Shown here in pieces: positions 1-4,959 of a stretch of DNA of 5,101 nucleotides. The notes under the pieces are model-generated. The model worked only from the letters and a program-made list of their open reading frames with translations, was not told the origin of the DNA and searched no databases. The position numbers were made by a program, and so were the translations under genes. Each line of letters opens with the position of its first letter. Within the stretch, counting starts at the first letter, position 1. This DNA is from Acidimicrobiia bacterium (GTDB lineage Bacteria > Actinomycetota > Acidimicrobiia > Acidimicrobiales > Ilumatobacteraceae): contig RHCK01000140.1 of the NCBI GenBank assembly GCA_010030605.1, forward strand, positions 1 through 5,101. The letters are read 5' to 3'.

Positions 1-1
1 G

Positions 2-457
2 CAGACCAGCACCTTCCTCACGCACATTCCGTATCGCGGCGCGGGCCCTGCGCTGCAGGGCTTGCTTGCCGGTGATGTGGACCTGATGTTCGATGGCCTG
101 GGCTCGTCGGCCGCGCACATCACGGCGGGTCGCATCAAGGCCCTGATGGTGTCGGGTGCCAAGCGCAACCCGGCCTTCCCCGACATTCCTTGTGCGGCTG
201 AACTGGGGCTGCCCAACTACACCGTGACCACCTGGTACGGCGTGTGGGCGCCCAAAGGCACGCCGGCCGAGCAGCAGGCCCGCGCGATCGAAGAGATCCG
301 CAAGGCCTGCACCGCCGACGACGCCAAGCAGGCCTGGACGCGGCAGGGAGCCGAGTTTCCGGCCCTGACTGGTGCGCAGTTCGGCGGCTTCATCGCGGGT
401 GAGATCAAGCGCTGGACCGAAGTGGTCAAGGTGTCGGGCGCCAAGCTCGACGCATGA
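2..457 (+). CDS. Tripartite tricarboxylate transporter substrate-binding protein (Bug/TctC family), C-terminal part
   Basis: This frame is open from the left edge, so it is a 5'-truncated gene: 151 residues are present, about the C-terminal half of a family protein of roughly 320-330 residues. Bug/TctC proteins are secreted to the periplasm, where they bind small carboxylates or similar ligands, often for a TctAB-type transporter. The family is strongly expanded in Comamonadaceae and Alcaligenaceae. Seen here are HIPYRGAGPALQGLLAGDVD, followed by a DLMFDG-type segment, IKALMVSGAKR, FPDIPCAAELGLPNY and WYGVWAPKGTP, all in the order typical of the second lobe. Seven of 11 Leu codons are CTG and Lys is almost always AAG, unlike every gene to the right. 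The stop overlaps the next ATG (ATGA), as in a proteobacterial operon. The ligand cannot be told from this fragment. Confidence 0.93.
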   Translation, partial: QTSTFLTHIPYRGAGPALQGLLAGDVDLMFDGLGSSAAHITAGRIKALMVSGAKRNPAFPDIPCAAELGLPNYTVTTWYGVWAPKGTPAEQQARAIEEIRKACTADDAKQAWTRQGAEFPALTGAQFGGFIAGEIKRWTEVVKVSGAKLDA

Positions 458-846
458 CGCAACCGCGGGCCCCTGATGCGACGCCCGTTGCCGCCGGGGG
501 GCGCGTGCGCCTGGCACGGGACGGGCCGACGGCGCGCATTGGTATCACCGACTTCGCTCAGGACGCGTTGGGAGACGTCGTGTTCGTGCAAGCACCCACC
601 GTCGGCGCACACGTGTCCGTCGGCGATTCTTTCAGCGAGGTGGAGTCCACGAAATCGGTCTCCGACATTTACGCACCCGTGACCGGCACGGTCAGCGCGG
701 TGAACGCCGACCTCGACGCCGATCCTTCGTTGCTCAACTCCGATCCGTACGGTGCGGGTTGGATCTGTGACATCACCGTCGAGGGAGACATCGACACCAG
801 TTCCCTCATGTCCGCCGACGCGTACCGAGCCTTGATCGGCGCCTGA
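454..846 (+). CDS. gcvH: Glycine cleavage system H protein with a foreign N-terminus (chimeric frame)
   Basis: GcvH carries the aminomethyl group on a lipoyl-lysine between GcvP, GcvT and the lipoamide dehydrogenase. From about residue 26 the protein is a clear GcvH: GITDFAQDALGDVVFV (30-45), EVESTKSVSDIYAP with the lipoylated Lys67, and NSDPYGAGWI near the C-terminus. Residues 1-25 are not GcvH-like. The usual YTxEHEW-type motif is missing, and none of the three forward frames contains it. MTQPRAPDATPVAAGG then RVRLARDGP instead resembles the start of a betaproteobacterial enoyl-CoA hydratase, and its one Leu codon is CTG, whereas none of the six Leu codons after the joint is. The total of 130 residues is normal only by coincidence. 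The frame as written is therefore probably not a natural protein. The true gcvH start lies outside this sequence. The stop is 1 nt from the FHA gene. Confidence 0.85.
   Translation: MTQPRAPDATPVAAGGRVRLARDGPTARIGITDFAQDALGDVVFVQAPTVGAHVSVGDSFSEVESTKSVSDIYAPVTGTVSAVNADLDADPSLLNSDPYGAGWICDITVEGDIDTSSLMSADAYRALIGA
514..543. other. Probable chimeric joint between betaproteobacterial and actinobacterial DNA
   Basis: The left side has TctC, an ATGA-coupled new start and proteobacterial codon use up to a CTG Leu codon at 511-513. The right side becomes unmistakable GcvH from about position 541. The exact breakpoint cannot be read from one sequence, and the GC-rich stretch in between (gacgggccgacggcgcgc) could belong to either parent, so short homology at the joint is possible. 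No IS end, att-like repeat, tRNA or integrase is visible at the boundary, which argues for an assembly or library chimera rather than a transfer event. Confidence 0.75.
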
Positions 847-847
847 C

Positions 848-1330
848 ATGTCGCACTTCTGCACCAAATGCGGCCACAAGAACCTCGCCGAATCGTTCTT
901 TTGCAGTTCCTGCGGGCAGGCCCTCGAGGTCGACGGCGACAAAACCGTCGTCATTTCCAAGGTCGATGCGCTCCAAGACGCTCCCGGACCCCAGGACAAC
1001 GCCAGCGTCGACTTGCGCACGCTTCCCGCGTCGCACGCCACCTTGATGGTGCGCAGCGGACCGCAAGCCGGTGAGCGTTTCGTACTCGACGGGAATCTCA
1101 CCAAACTCGGTCGTCACCCCGAAAGCGACATCAGCCTCGACGACATCTCGGTGTCGCGACGTCACGCGGAGATCGCACGGCAGGGGAGCGAATACGTTCT
1201 TCGCGATGCCGGCTCTTTGAACGGCACGTACGTGAATCAGAAACCGGTCGAGTCGACCGTTCTTCAGCAGGGCGACGAAATTCAAATCGGTCGCTTCCGT
1301 TTGATCTACCTCGGACCTGCGAGCGAGTGA
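848..1330 (+). CDS. Zinc-ribbon plus FHA domain protein, GarA/OdhI-like
   Basis: This 160-residue cytoplasmic protein has three parts. A zinc ribbon at residues 5-23 has the pattern CxxC-x10-CxxC (Cys5, Cys8, Cys19, Cys22). A linker contains DKTVVISKVDAL (31-42). An FHA domain spans about 64-157, with the phosphothreonine-binding signature residues Gly88-Arg89, Ser103-Arg104-Arg105-His106, Asn125-Gly126-Thr127 and Asn130. Position in the cluster matches garA (Rv1827). In that family a phosphorylated N-terminal Thr binds the protein's own FHA domain and switches off inhibition of 2-oxoglutarate dehydrogenase and glutamate enzymes. Thr33 sits where the ETTSVF-type phosphosite of GarA/OdhI would align, so the same switch is inferred. 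Mycobacterial GarA has no zinc ribbon. The ATG starts 1 nt after the gcvH stop without a clear Shine-Dalgarno, suggesting translational coupling. No Leu codon is CTG (0 of 15). Confidence 0.88.
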   Translation: MSHFCTKCGHKNLAESFFCSSCGQALEVDGDKTVVISKVDALQDAPGPQDNASVDLRTLPASHATLMVRSGPQAGERFVLDGNLTKLGRHPESDISLDDISVSRRHAEIARQGSEYVLRDAGSLNGTYVNQKPVESTVLQQGDEIQIGRFRLIYLGPASE

Positions 1331-2223
1331 TGAGCGGCAAGTCGGCATCCGAGCGTCCCTATCTCTCGATCGGTGAAGTGCTCGGGCTCCTTCTCGAGGA
1401 GTTTCCCGACATCACCATTTCCAAGATTCGCTTTCTCGAAAGCCAAGGGCTCATCGTTCCCGAACGCACGGCGTCGGGCTACCGCAAGTTCTACGACGAC
1501 GATGTCGAACGATTGAAGTACATCCTTCGCGAGCAGAAGGAAAAGTTCCTTCCGCTGCGCGTCATCAAAGACCGACTGGACACTCCCGCAACAGGTATCG
1601 ACCGGAACGTCCCTCGAGGAATCAAGAACGTCACCGTGGCGACCGACACCGAGGTCGACGACGAGTCCGATGAAAGCGCGGGGAAAGGGGCGGTCGACCG
1701 CTCGCGTTCCACTCTTGCGTCGACCGAGAACGGGCAGGCTTCGAAGGGTCATCCGGCGGCCCGAGCCGTCAAGGCCGTTCCATCCATCGCCGATCGATCG
1801 CCCAAGCGCCCGGCGCCTCCGGATCCCTCCGACGCCGTGGGTCGTCCCGCCACCTACAGCCGTTCGGAAATCGTCTCCCTGAGCGGGCTCTCCGAGGAGG
1901 GCCTCGTCGAGCTCGAGAAGTTCGGTCTGGTCAGCGCTCATGGCGGACAGGCGCTCTACGACGAGCACGATCTGGCCATCGCCGAGGTGGCTCAGGGGTT
2001 CGCCGACGCCGGAATCGACATACGTCACCTGAAGGCGTGGAAGACGGCGGCCGAGCGCGAAGCCGGGCTCTTCGAACAACGGGTGTTGCCCGTGTTGCGT
2101 CGGCGTTCACCGGAATCGCGCGCCGAGTCCAACGAGTTGCTCGACGATCTGTCCGACCTCGGTTCACGATTGCGGGCGATCTTCGTCGCACGTGCGCTCG
2201 GCCCGTTGCGCGATCCACGCTGA
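1330..2223 (+). CDS. ftsR: MerR-family transcriptional regulator, FtsR (Rv1828/Cg1631)-like
   Basis: This 297-residue protein begins with a MerR winged helix at about 11-85: YLSIGEVLGLL, ITISKIRFLESQGLIVP, the wing residues SGYRKFYDDDVERL, and the helix after it. A hydrophilic, low-complexity linker rich in Asp, Ser, Arg and Pro runs from about 86 to 172. A second helical domain follows (175-297) and looks like a degenerate copy of a MerR DNA-binding domain (YSRSEIVSLSGLSEEGLVEL, then ALYDEHDLAIAEV). Order after a GarA-like gene and before DUF151 matches Rv1828. The C. glutamicum member FtsR activates ftsZ, so a cell-division role is inferred from orthology only. ATG at 1330 overlaps the FHA stop by 1 nt (TGATG). 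The in-frame GTG just before it is less likely. The linker makes it longer than the ~247-residue mycobacterial protein. No metal- or drug-binding cysteines are present. Confidence 0.85.
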   Translation: MSGKSASERPYLSIGEVLGLLLEEFPDITISKIRFLESQGLIVPERTASGYRKFYDDDVERLKYILREQKEKFLPLRVIKDRLDTPATGIDRNVPRGIKNVTVATDTEVDDESDESAGKGAVDRSRSTLASTENGQASKGHPAARAVKAVPSIADRSPKRPAPPDPSDAVGRPATYSRSEIVSLSGLSEEGLVELEKFGLVSAHGGQALYDEHDLAIAEVAQGFADAGIDIRHLKAWKTAAEREAGLFEQRVLPVLRRRSPESRAESNELLDDLSDLGSRLRAIFVARALGPLRDPR

Positions 2224-2237
2224 CATCGTCGGGGGAC

Positions 2238-2243
2238 TACGCT
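2238..2243 (+). promoter_or_regulatory. Possible -10 box for a leaderless DUF151 mRNA
   Basis: TACGCT fits the actinobacterial TANNNT -10 pattern and lies 6 nt before the ATG at 2250, so transcription could begin at the A of the start codon. There is no TTGNNN hexamer 16-19 nt upstream. A competing explanation is that GGGGGA at 2231-2236 acts as a ribosome site on a transcript coming from the upstream genes, but its 13-nt spacing is long. Confidence 0.4.
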
Positions 2244-2249
2244 CGCCCC

Positions 2250-2786
2250 ATGATCGACGTGGAACTGCTGGGGGTGCACCAAGTCATTCAGAACGCACCC
2301 GTCATCGTTCTGCGCGAACGCGATGGGCTTCGACGTTTGCTTCCCATCTACATCGGTGACCCCGAGGCGCGCAGCATTCAGTTAGCCGTCGAAGGAGTCG
2401 AGCCCCAACGTCCGTTGACCCACGATTTGATCCTCGACCTGTTGGGTGCACTCGGAACCGACATCGACGAGATCCTCATCACCGACGTGGTCGACGGTGT
2501 GTTCCACGCCCAACTGGTAGTGCGCACCCGTAGCGGTGCGGTGAACGTGTCGTGTCGACCCTCCGACGCCGTCGCCGTCGCCGTTCGATGCGGTGCCCGT
2601 ATTCGATGCGCCGAGAGCGTCATGGACATCGCCGGCCGCGAGGCGACATCGATGTCGATCCAAGACGACGACTCGGACTCCGATGAATTGGACGTCGACG
2701 ATCTGTCCGAGGGCGACGAATCGGAACTGCTCGGGGAGTTCCGGGATTTCATCGAGAACATCAACCCCGACGATTTCAAGCCCTGA
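2250..2786 (+). CDS. Bifunctional nuclease family protein (DUF151/BFN), Rv1829-like
   Basis: This 178-residue cytoplasmic protein has a compact DUF151 domain (about 1-135) and an acidic tail. Family signatures are VIVLRERDGLRRLLPIYIGD (18-37), followed by the EA(R)SIQLAVEG stretch, RPLTHDLI (54-61), and RPSDAVAVAVR (103-113). Plant and bacterial members were described as having nuclease activity, but the role of the actinobacterial ones is not settled. The tail (136-178) is packed with Asp, Glu and Ser and ends in EFRDFIENINPDDF, a motif I recall as common to actinobacterial members. The ATG at 2250 was chosen because the protein aligns with the family from MIDVELLGV. The open frame extends further upstream, but that part lies over the ftsR-like gene and is not family sequence. 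It starts 26 nt after the previous stop and keeps the Rv1828-Rv1829 order. Confidence 0.9.
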   Translation: MIDVELLGVHQVIQNAPVIVLRERDGLRRLLPIYIGDPEARSIQLAVEGVEPQRPLTHDLILDLLGALGTDIDEILITDVVDGVFHAQLVVRTRSGAVNVSCRPSDAVAVAVRCGARIRCAESVMDIAGREATSMSIQDDDSDSDELDVDDLSEGDESELLGEFRDFIENINPDDFKP

Positions 2787-2795
2787 ACTCGACCC

Positions 2796-2817
2796 GTCCG
2801 AGGGCGCGAACTCGGGC
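2796..2817 (+). terminator. Weak hairpin after the DUF151 gene
   Basis: GTCCGAG (2796-2802) pairs with CTCGGGC (2811-2817) around an 8-nt loop, giving a 7-bp stem with one G-U pair, starting 10 nt after the stop codon. No T-tract follows, so it is at best a weak or Rho-assisted terminator or a 3'-end stabiliser. Its place between a gene end and a fresh promoter makes the call reasonable. Confidence 0.3.
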
Positions 2818-2842
2818 TGAGCAGGATCAATGAGCCGGGACG

Positions 2843-2871
2843 TTGACGCTCGGTGGCATCAGCCGTACCCT
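2843..2871 (+). promoter_or_regulatory. Sigma-70/SigA-type promoter for the resR-like gene
   Basis: TTGACG (2843-2848) and TACCCT (2866-2871) are separated by exactly 17 nt, the optimal spacing for a housekeeping promoter. Transcription should begin near 2878, leaving a leader of about 43 nt before the ATG at 2921. This is the best promoter visible in the window. It implies that the resR-like gene and gcvT can be transcribed independently of the upstream genes. Confidence 0.7.
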
Positions 2872-2878
2872 GCCACGG

Positions 2879-2902
2879 CGGTGTAACTACACCGGTGTCA
2901 CC
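2879..2902. promoter_or_regulatory. Overlapping inverted repeats, candidate operator
   Basis: CGGTGT-AACT-ACACCG (2879-2894) is a perfect inverted repeat with 6-bp arms. Its right arm is shared with the perfect palindrome ACACCGGTGT (2889-2898), which in turn runs into GGTGTCACC (2894-2902). The result is alternating GGTGT and ACACC half-sites. The array lies directly after the predicted transcription start, where a bound protein would block RNA polymerase. Autoregulation by the MerR protein encoded next is the natural inference. It could also form a leader hairpin in the mRNA. Confidence 0.55.
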
Positions 2903-2911
2903 CAAGGCAGT

Positions 2912-2915
2912 GGAG
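2912..2915 (+). promoter_or_regulatory. Shine-Dalgarno site that sets the resR-like start
   Basis: GGAG lies 5 nt before the ATG at 2921. It supports this start over the longer in-frame opening at 2843, whose first codon would be part of the -35 box. It is the clearest ribosome site in the window. Confidence 0.7.
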
Positions 2916-2920
2916 CGACC

Positions 2921-3403
2921 ATGAACAAACCCGAGACCGCCTTCACCGGCAAACAGGCCGCCGACATCGTCGGCATCACGTATCGCCAGCTCGACTATTG
3001 GGCCCGCACCGACCTGGTTCGACCGTCGTTGGCCGATGCCGCCGGTAGCGGTTCGCGTCGTCACTACAACTATCGAAATCTCCTCGAGTTGCGAATGGTC
3101 AAGAGCCTCCTCGACGCCGGCATTCGCCTCGAATCGGTGCGCGAGGTGTTTCGTTATCTGCGCGACAACGTCAGCGCCGATCTGACCTCGGCACACCTCG
3201 TCATCAATGGTTCCTCGGTCGTTCTCTGCCAAGGCGACGAACTGATCGACGTCGTGCGTCGCGGACAGGGCGTGCTCAACTTGCTGCCCCTCGCCCAGGT
3301 GAAGGATCAAGTCGACGGTCGAATCATCGATCTCTACCCGACGTTGGCCCACGGCAACACCTCCGAAGGTCGTGTACTCGGGTCCGATCGTCGCGCGGTC
3401 TGA
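2921..3403 (+). CDS. resR: MerR-family transcriptional regulator, ResR/McdR (Rv1830)-like
   Basis: This 160-residue protein has one N-terminal MerR winged helix (about 6-82): FTGKQAADIVGITYRQLDYW, followed by ARTDLVRPS, then SGSRRHYNYRNLLELRMV as the wing and third helix, and LLDAGIRLESVREVFRYL. Residues 90-142 form a smaller, probably beta-rich C-terminal part (HLVINGSSVVLCQGDELIDV, then a GQGVLNLLPL segment) with no cysteine cluster, so metal sensing is unlikely. Gene order directly after DUF151 matches Rv1830, known as resR or McdR, a regulator linked to mycobacterial cell division and antibiotic recovery. The protein is shorter than the mycobacterial one (about 225 residues). Its own promoter, operator-like repeats and a good Shine-Dalgarno precede it, so it is probably autoregulated. 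Only 12 nt separate it from gcvT, implying co-transcription. Whether it controls gcvT is not known. Confidence 0.86.
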   Translation: MNKPETAFTGKQAADIVGITYRQLDYWARTDLVRPSLADAAGSGSRRHYNYRNLLELRMVKSLLDAGIRLESVREVFRYLRDNVSADLTSAHLVINGSSVVLCQGDELIDVVRRGQGVLNLLPLAQVKDQVDGRIIDLYPTLAHGNTSEGRVLGSDRRAV

Positions 3404-3415
3404 GTCGATCGCCAC

Positions 3416-4462
3416 ATGAAGTTCTCGCCGCTCGACGCGGAGCATCGTTCACTCGGCGCTCGAATGACTCCGTTCGGGGGATGGGACATGCCGCTGCAAT
3501 ATGCGTCCGGCACCATCGCCGAACATCTCGCGTGCCGTGAGGGTGCCGTCGTGTTCGATGTCTCGCATCTCGGCACCGTTCGGGTGAACGGCGTCGACGC
3601 CAAATCGCGTCTGCAAATTGCCTTCACCAACGATCTCGACAAAATCGCAGCCGGACGAGCGCAATACACGCATCTTCTCGACCCCGACGACGCATCGGTG
3701 CTCGACGACATCATCGTGTGGTGGATCGACGAGGACACGTTCGACGTGATGCCGAACGCGTCCAACACCGACCGCGTGATCGAGGCCATCGGTGGCGTCG
3801 ACGTGACCAGCACTCGTGCGGTTCTGGCCGTGCAGGGCCCCACGGCTCGCGAACGACTGGCCACGATCTTTCCCGAGGCCGCGGCCGTGGGTCGCTTCAA
3901 GGTGGCCCGATGCACGTGGAACGGTTCTCCGTGCACCGTGGCGGGCACCGGCTACACCGGTGAGTCCGGCGTGGAAATCGCCGTTCCCGCCGAAGAGGCC
4001 ACCTCCCTGTGGCGCGCTCTCGTCGATGGGGGAATCGTTCCGGCTGGCTTGGGTGCGCGCGACACGCTTCGCCTCGAGGCAGCCCTGCCCTTGCACGGAC
4101 ACGAGCTCGGGATGGGCATCACGTCTCTTCAAGCCGATCTGGAATGGGTGGTGGCTTGGAACAAGCCGACGTTCCGCGGTCGTGACGCACTATGGGCCGA
4201 GAAAGAACGTGGCCCCCATCGAGTGCTGCGCGGCATCAGCACCGACGGTCGTCGTCCACCTCGCGCCGAATGCGCGGTCCTTCGCGATGGCGTCAAGATC
4301 GGCGAGATCACCAGCGGAAATTTCTCACCGGTGCTCGAACACGGAATCGCGCTCGCTTTCGTGTCACCCGACACCAAGATCGGTGACAACGTCGTGATCG
4401 ACGTGCGGGGGAGTGAACTTCCGGGACGAGTCGTGCCGACGCCGTTCGTGGCGAAGAAGTGA
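3416..4462 (+). CDS. gcvT: Glycine cleavage system T protein (aminomethyltransferase)
   Basis: GcvT takes the aminomethyl group from GcvH, releases ammonia and makes 5,10-methylene-tetrahydrofolate. The 348 residues cover the whole family fold, slightly below the usual 360-370. Motifs in order are LGARMTPFGGWDMPLQY (13-29), VVFDVSHLGTVRV (45-57), RAQYTHLL then VLDDIIV with Asp97-Asp98 (one of them the catalytic Asp), LAVQGPTARERL (137-148), GTGYTGESGVEI (177-188), GLGARDTLRLEAALPLHGHE (211-230) and EITSGNFSPVLEHGIALAFV (297-316). Most relatives have Met where Leu52 stands in DVSHLG, a mild change. The loop between DVMPNASN and RAVLAVQG is short, which accounts for part of the reduced length. 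ATG at 3416 fits the family N-terminus. No promoter is seen in the 12-nt gap, so it should be expressed with the resR-like gene. In M. tuberculosis gcvT lies elsewhere. Confidence 0.95.
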   Translation: MKFSPLDAEHRSLGARMTPFGGWDMPLQYASGTIAEHLACREGAVVFDVSHLGTVRVNGVDAKSRLQIAFTNDLDKIAAGRAQYTHLLDPDDASVLDDIIVWWIDEDTFDVMPNASNTDRVIEAIGGVDVTSTRAVLAVQGPTARERLATIFPEAAAVGRFKVARCTWNGSPCTVAGTGYTGESGVEIAVPAEEATSLWRALVDGGIVPAGLGARDTLRLEAALPLHGHELGMGITSLQADLEWVVAWNKPTFRGRDALWAEKERGPHRVLRGISTDGRRPPRAECAVLRDGVKIGEITSGNFSPVLEHGIALAFVSPDTKIGDNVVIDVRGSELPGRVVPTPFVAKK

Positions 4463-4467
4463 CGGTT

Positions 4468-4935
4468 TCAGCCGGCTGAGTTCGACTTCATGCCGAACAT
4501 GCCACCGGCCATTTCGGCGAACTGCGTGAGGGGTCCGAGACGGCCCGCGAGGTCACCGAGAGTCGACACGGCCTTGGCCACATCGGTCGGAAGAGATCCC
4601 ACCTGAGCCACCACACCATCGACTTTCTTGAGAGTCGTGCGGGCCTGCTTCACGCCGGCTTGCACCGCGGGAACGACCTCGCGCAGCGGTGCCTCGATGT
4701 CGTCGAGCAGATTGTTCACCCGATGAGCGACGCGATTCAGTTCGGTCATGGTGTCGTTGAAGGTGGCGATCGACTTCACGATCTCTCCGGTCACCTGAGT
4801 GACCGTCTCGACGACCTTTCCCACCGCGACGAGAGGGTTCACGCCACCGAGAAGGGACAACAGGTCGGCCACACCGGGAATTCCTCCGTTGTGGCTGGTG
4901 TCGTTGGACGTTGATTGGTTGCTCGCGGCGGGCAT
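4468..4935 (-). CDS. Unrecognised small helical (phasin-like) protein
   Basis: I do not recognise the family. The 155-residue product has a polar Ser/Asn/Thr-rich N-terminus (MPAASNQSTSND), a Gly/Leu-rich stretch (GIPGVADLLSLLGGVNPLVA), and then a long run of predicted amphipathic helix (about 40-140) with spaced Val, Leu and Ile, including FNDTMTELNRVAHRVNNLLD and the following IEAPLREVVPAVQ. The C-terminus is Met/Gly-rich (EMAGGMFGMKSNSAG). No signal peptide or convincing membrane helix is present. The pattern recalls phasin-like or coiled-coil surface-associated proteins, but that is a resemblance of composition only. The start is ATG at 4935 rather than the upstream in-frame TTG at 4944, because a -10-like box covers that TTG. 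It follows gcvP by 24 nt on the same strand and ends 5 nt from the gcvT stop, tail to tail. Confidence 0.75.
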   Translation of the reverse strand: MPAASNQSTSNDTSHNGGIPGVADLLSLLGGVNPLVAVGKVVETVTQVTGEIVKSIATFNDTMTELNRVAHRVNNLLDDIEAPLREVVPAVQAGVKQARTTLKKVDGVVAQVGSLPTDVAKAVSTLGDLAGRLGPLTQFAEMAGGMFGMKSNSAG

Positions 4936-4942
4936 GAGACGC

Positions 4943-4948
4943 AACCTA
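4943..4948 (-). promoter_or_regulatory. Possible -10 box for a leaderless mRNA of the small helical gene
   Basis: On the minus strand TAGGTT (TANNNT) lies 7 nt before the ATG at 4935, with no Shine-Dalgarno in between. This is the geometry of leaderless actinobacterial transcripts. No -35 hexamer is visible 17 nt upstream, a region that falls in the gcvP end. Read-through from gcvP is the alternative. Confidence 0.42.
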
Positions 4949-4959
4949 TCGGCAGGCGT

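Noticed and set aside
1..540. Left part as a horizontally acquired island in an actinobacterium
   Set aside because: No integrase, IS, tRNA or flanking repeat is visible, and the joint falls inside a core gene in frame, so a chimeric contig is simpler, though not proven.
217..1104. Long minus-strand reading frame of 295 codons across the tctC-gcvH-FHA region
   Set aside because: It lies antisense to three recognisable proteins, crosses the chimeric joint, has no family-like motifs and is rich in Arg, Ser and Ala as expected of a GC-rich shadow frame.
1306..2079. Minus-strand reading frame of 257 codons opposite the ftsR-like gene
   Set aside because: Shadow of the MerR gene with no ribosome site, motif or neighbour support. 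The same applies to the frame at 3449-4132 opposite gcvT.
2037..2249. Longer N-terminus for the DUF151 protein
   Set aside because: The extra residues overlap the ftsR-like gene, are Arg-rich and unlike the family, which begins at MIDVELLGV.
2843..2920. TTG start at 2843 for the resR-like protein
   Set aside because: That TTG is the first part of the -35 box, and the ATG at 2921 has GGAG 5 nt upstream and fits the MerR N-terminus.
2787..2920. Glycine riboswitch controlling resR-gcvT
   Set aside because: The predicted leader is only about 43 nt and shows just short repeats, far too small for a glycine aptamer.
2378..3445. Minus-strand reading frame of 355 codons opposite DUF151 and resR-like genes
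   Set aside because: Both genes opposite are clear family members, and this frame runs through their promoter region. Its product has low-complexity Ser/Arg stretches and no recognisable domain.
4468..4479. TCAGCCGGCTGA palindrome at the gcvT/helical-gene convergence as a bidirectional terminator
   Set aside because: It is a perfect 12-bp palindrome but has no loop and no T-tract, and it encodes the last codons of the minus-strand gene.
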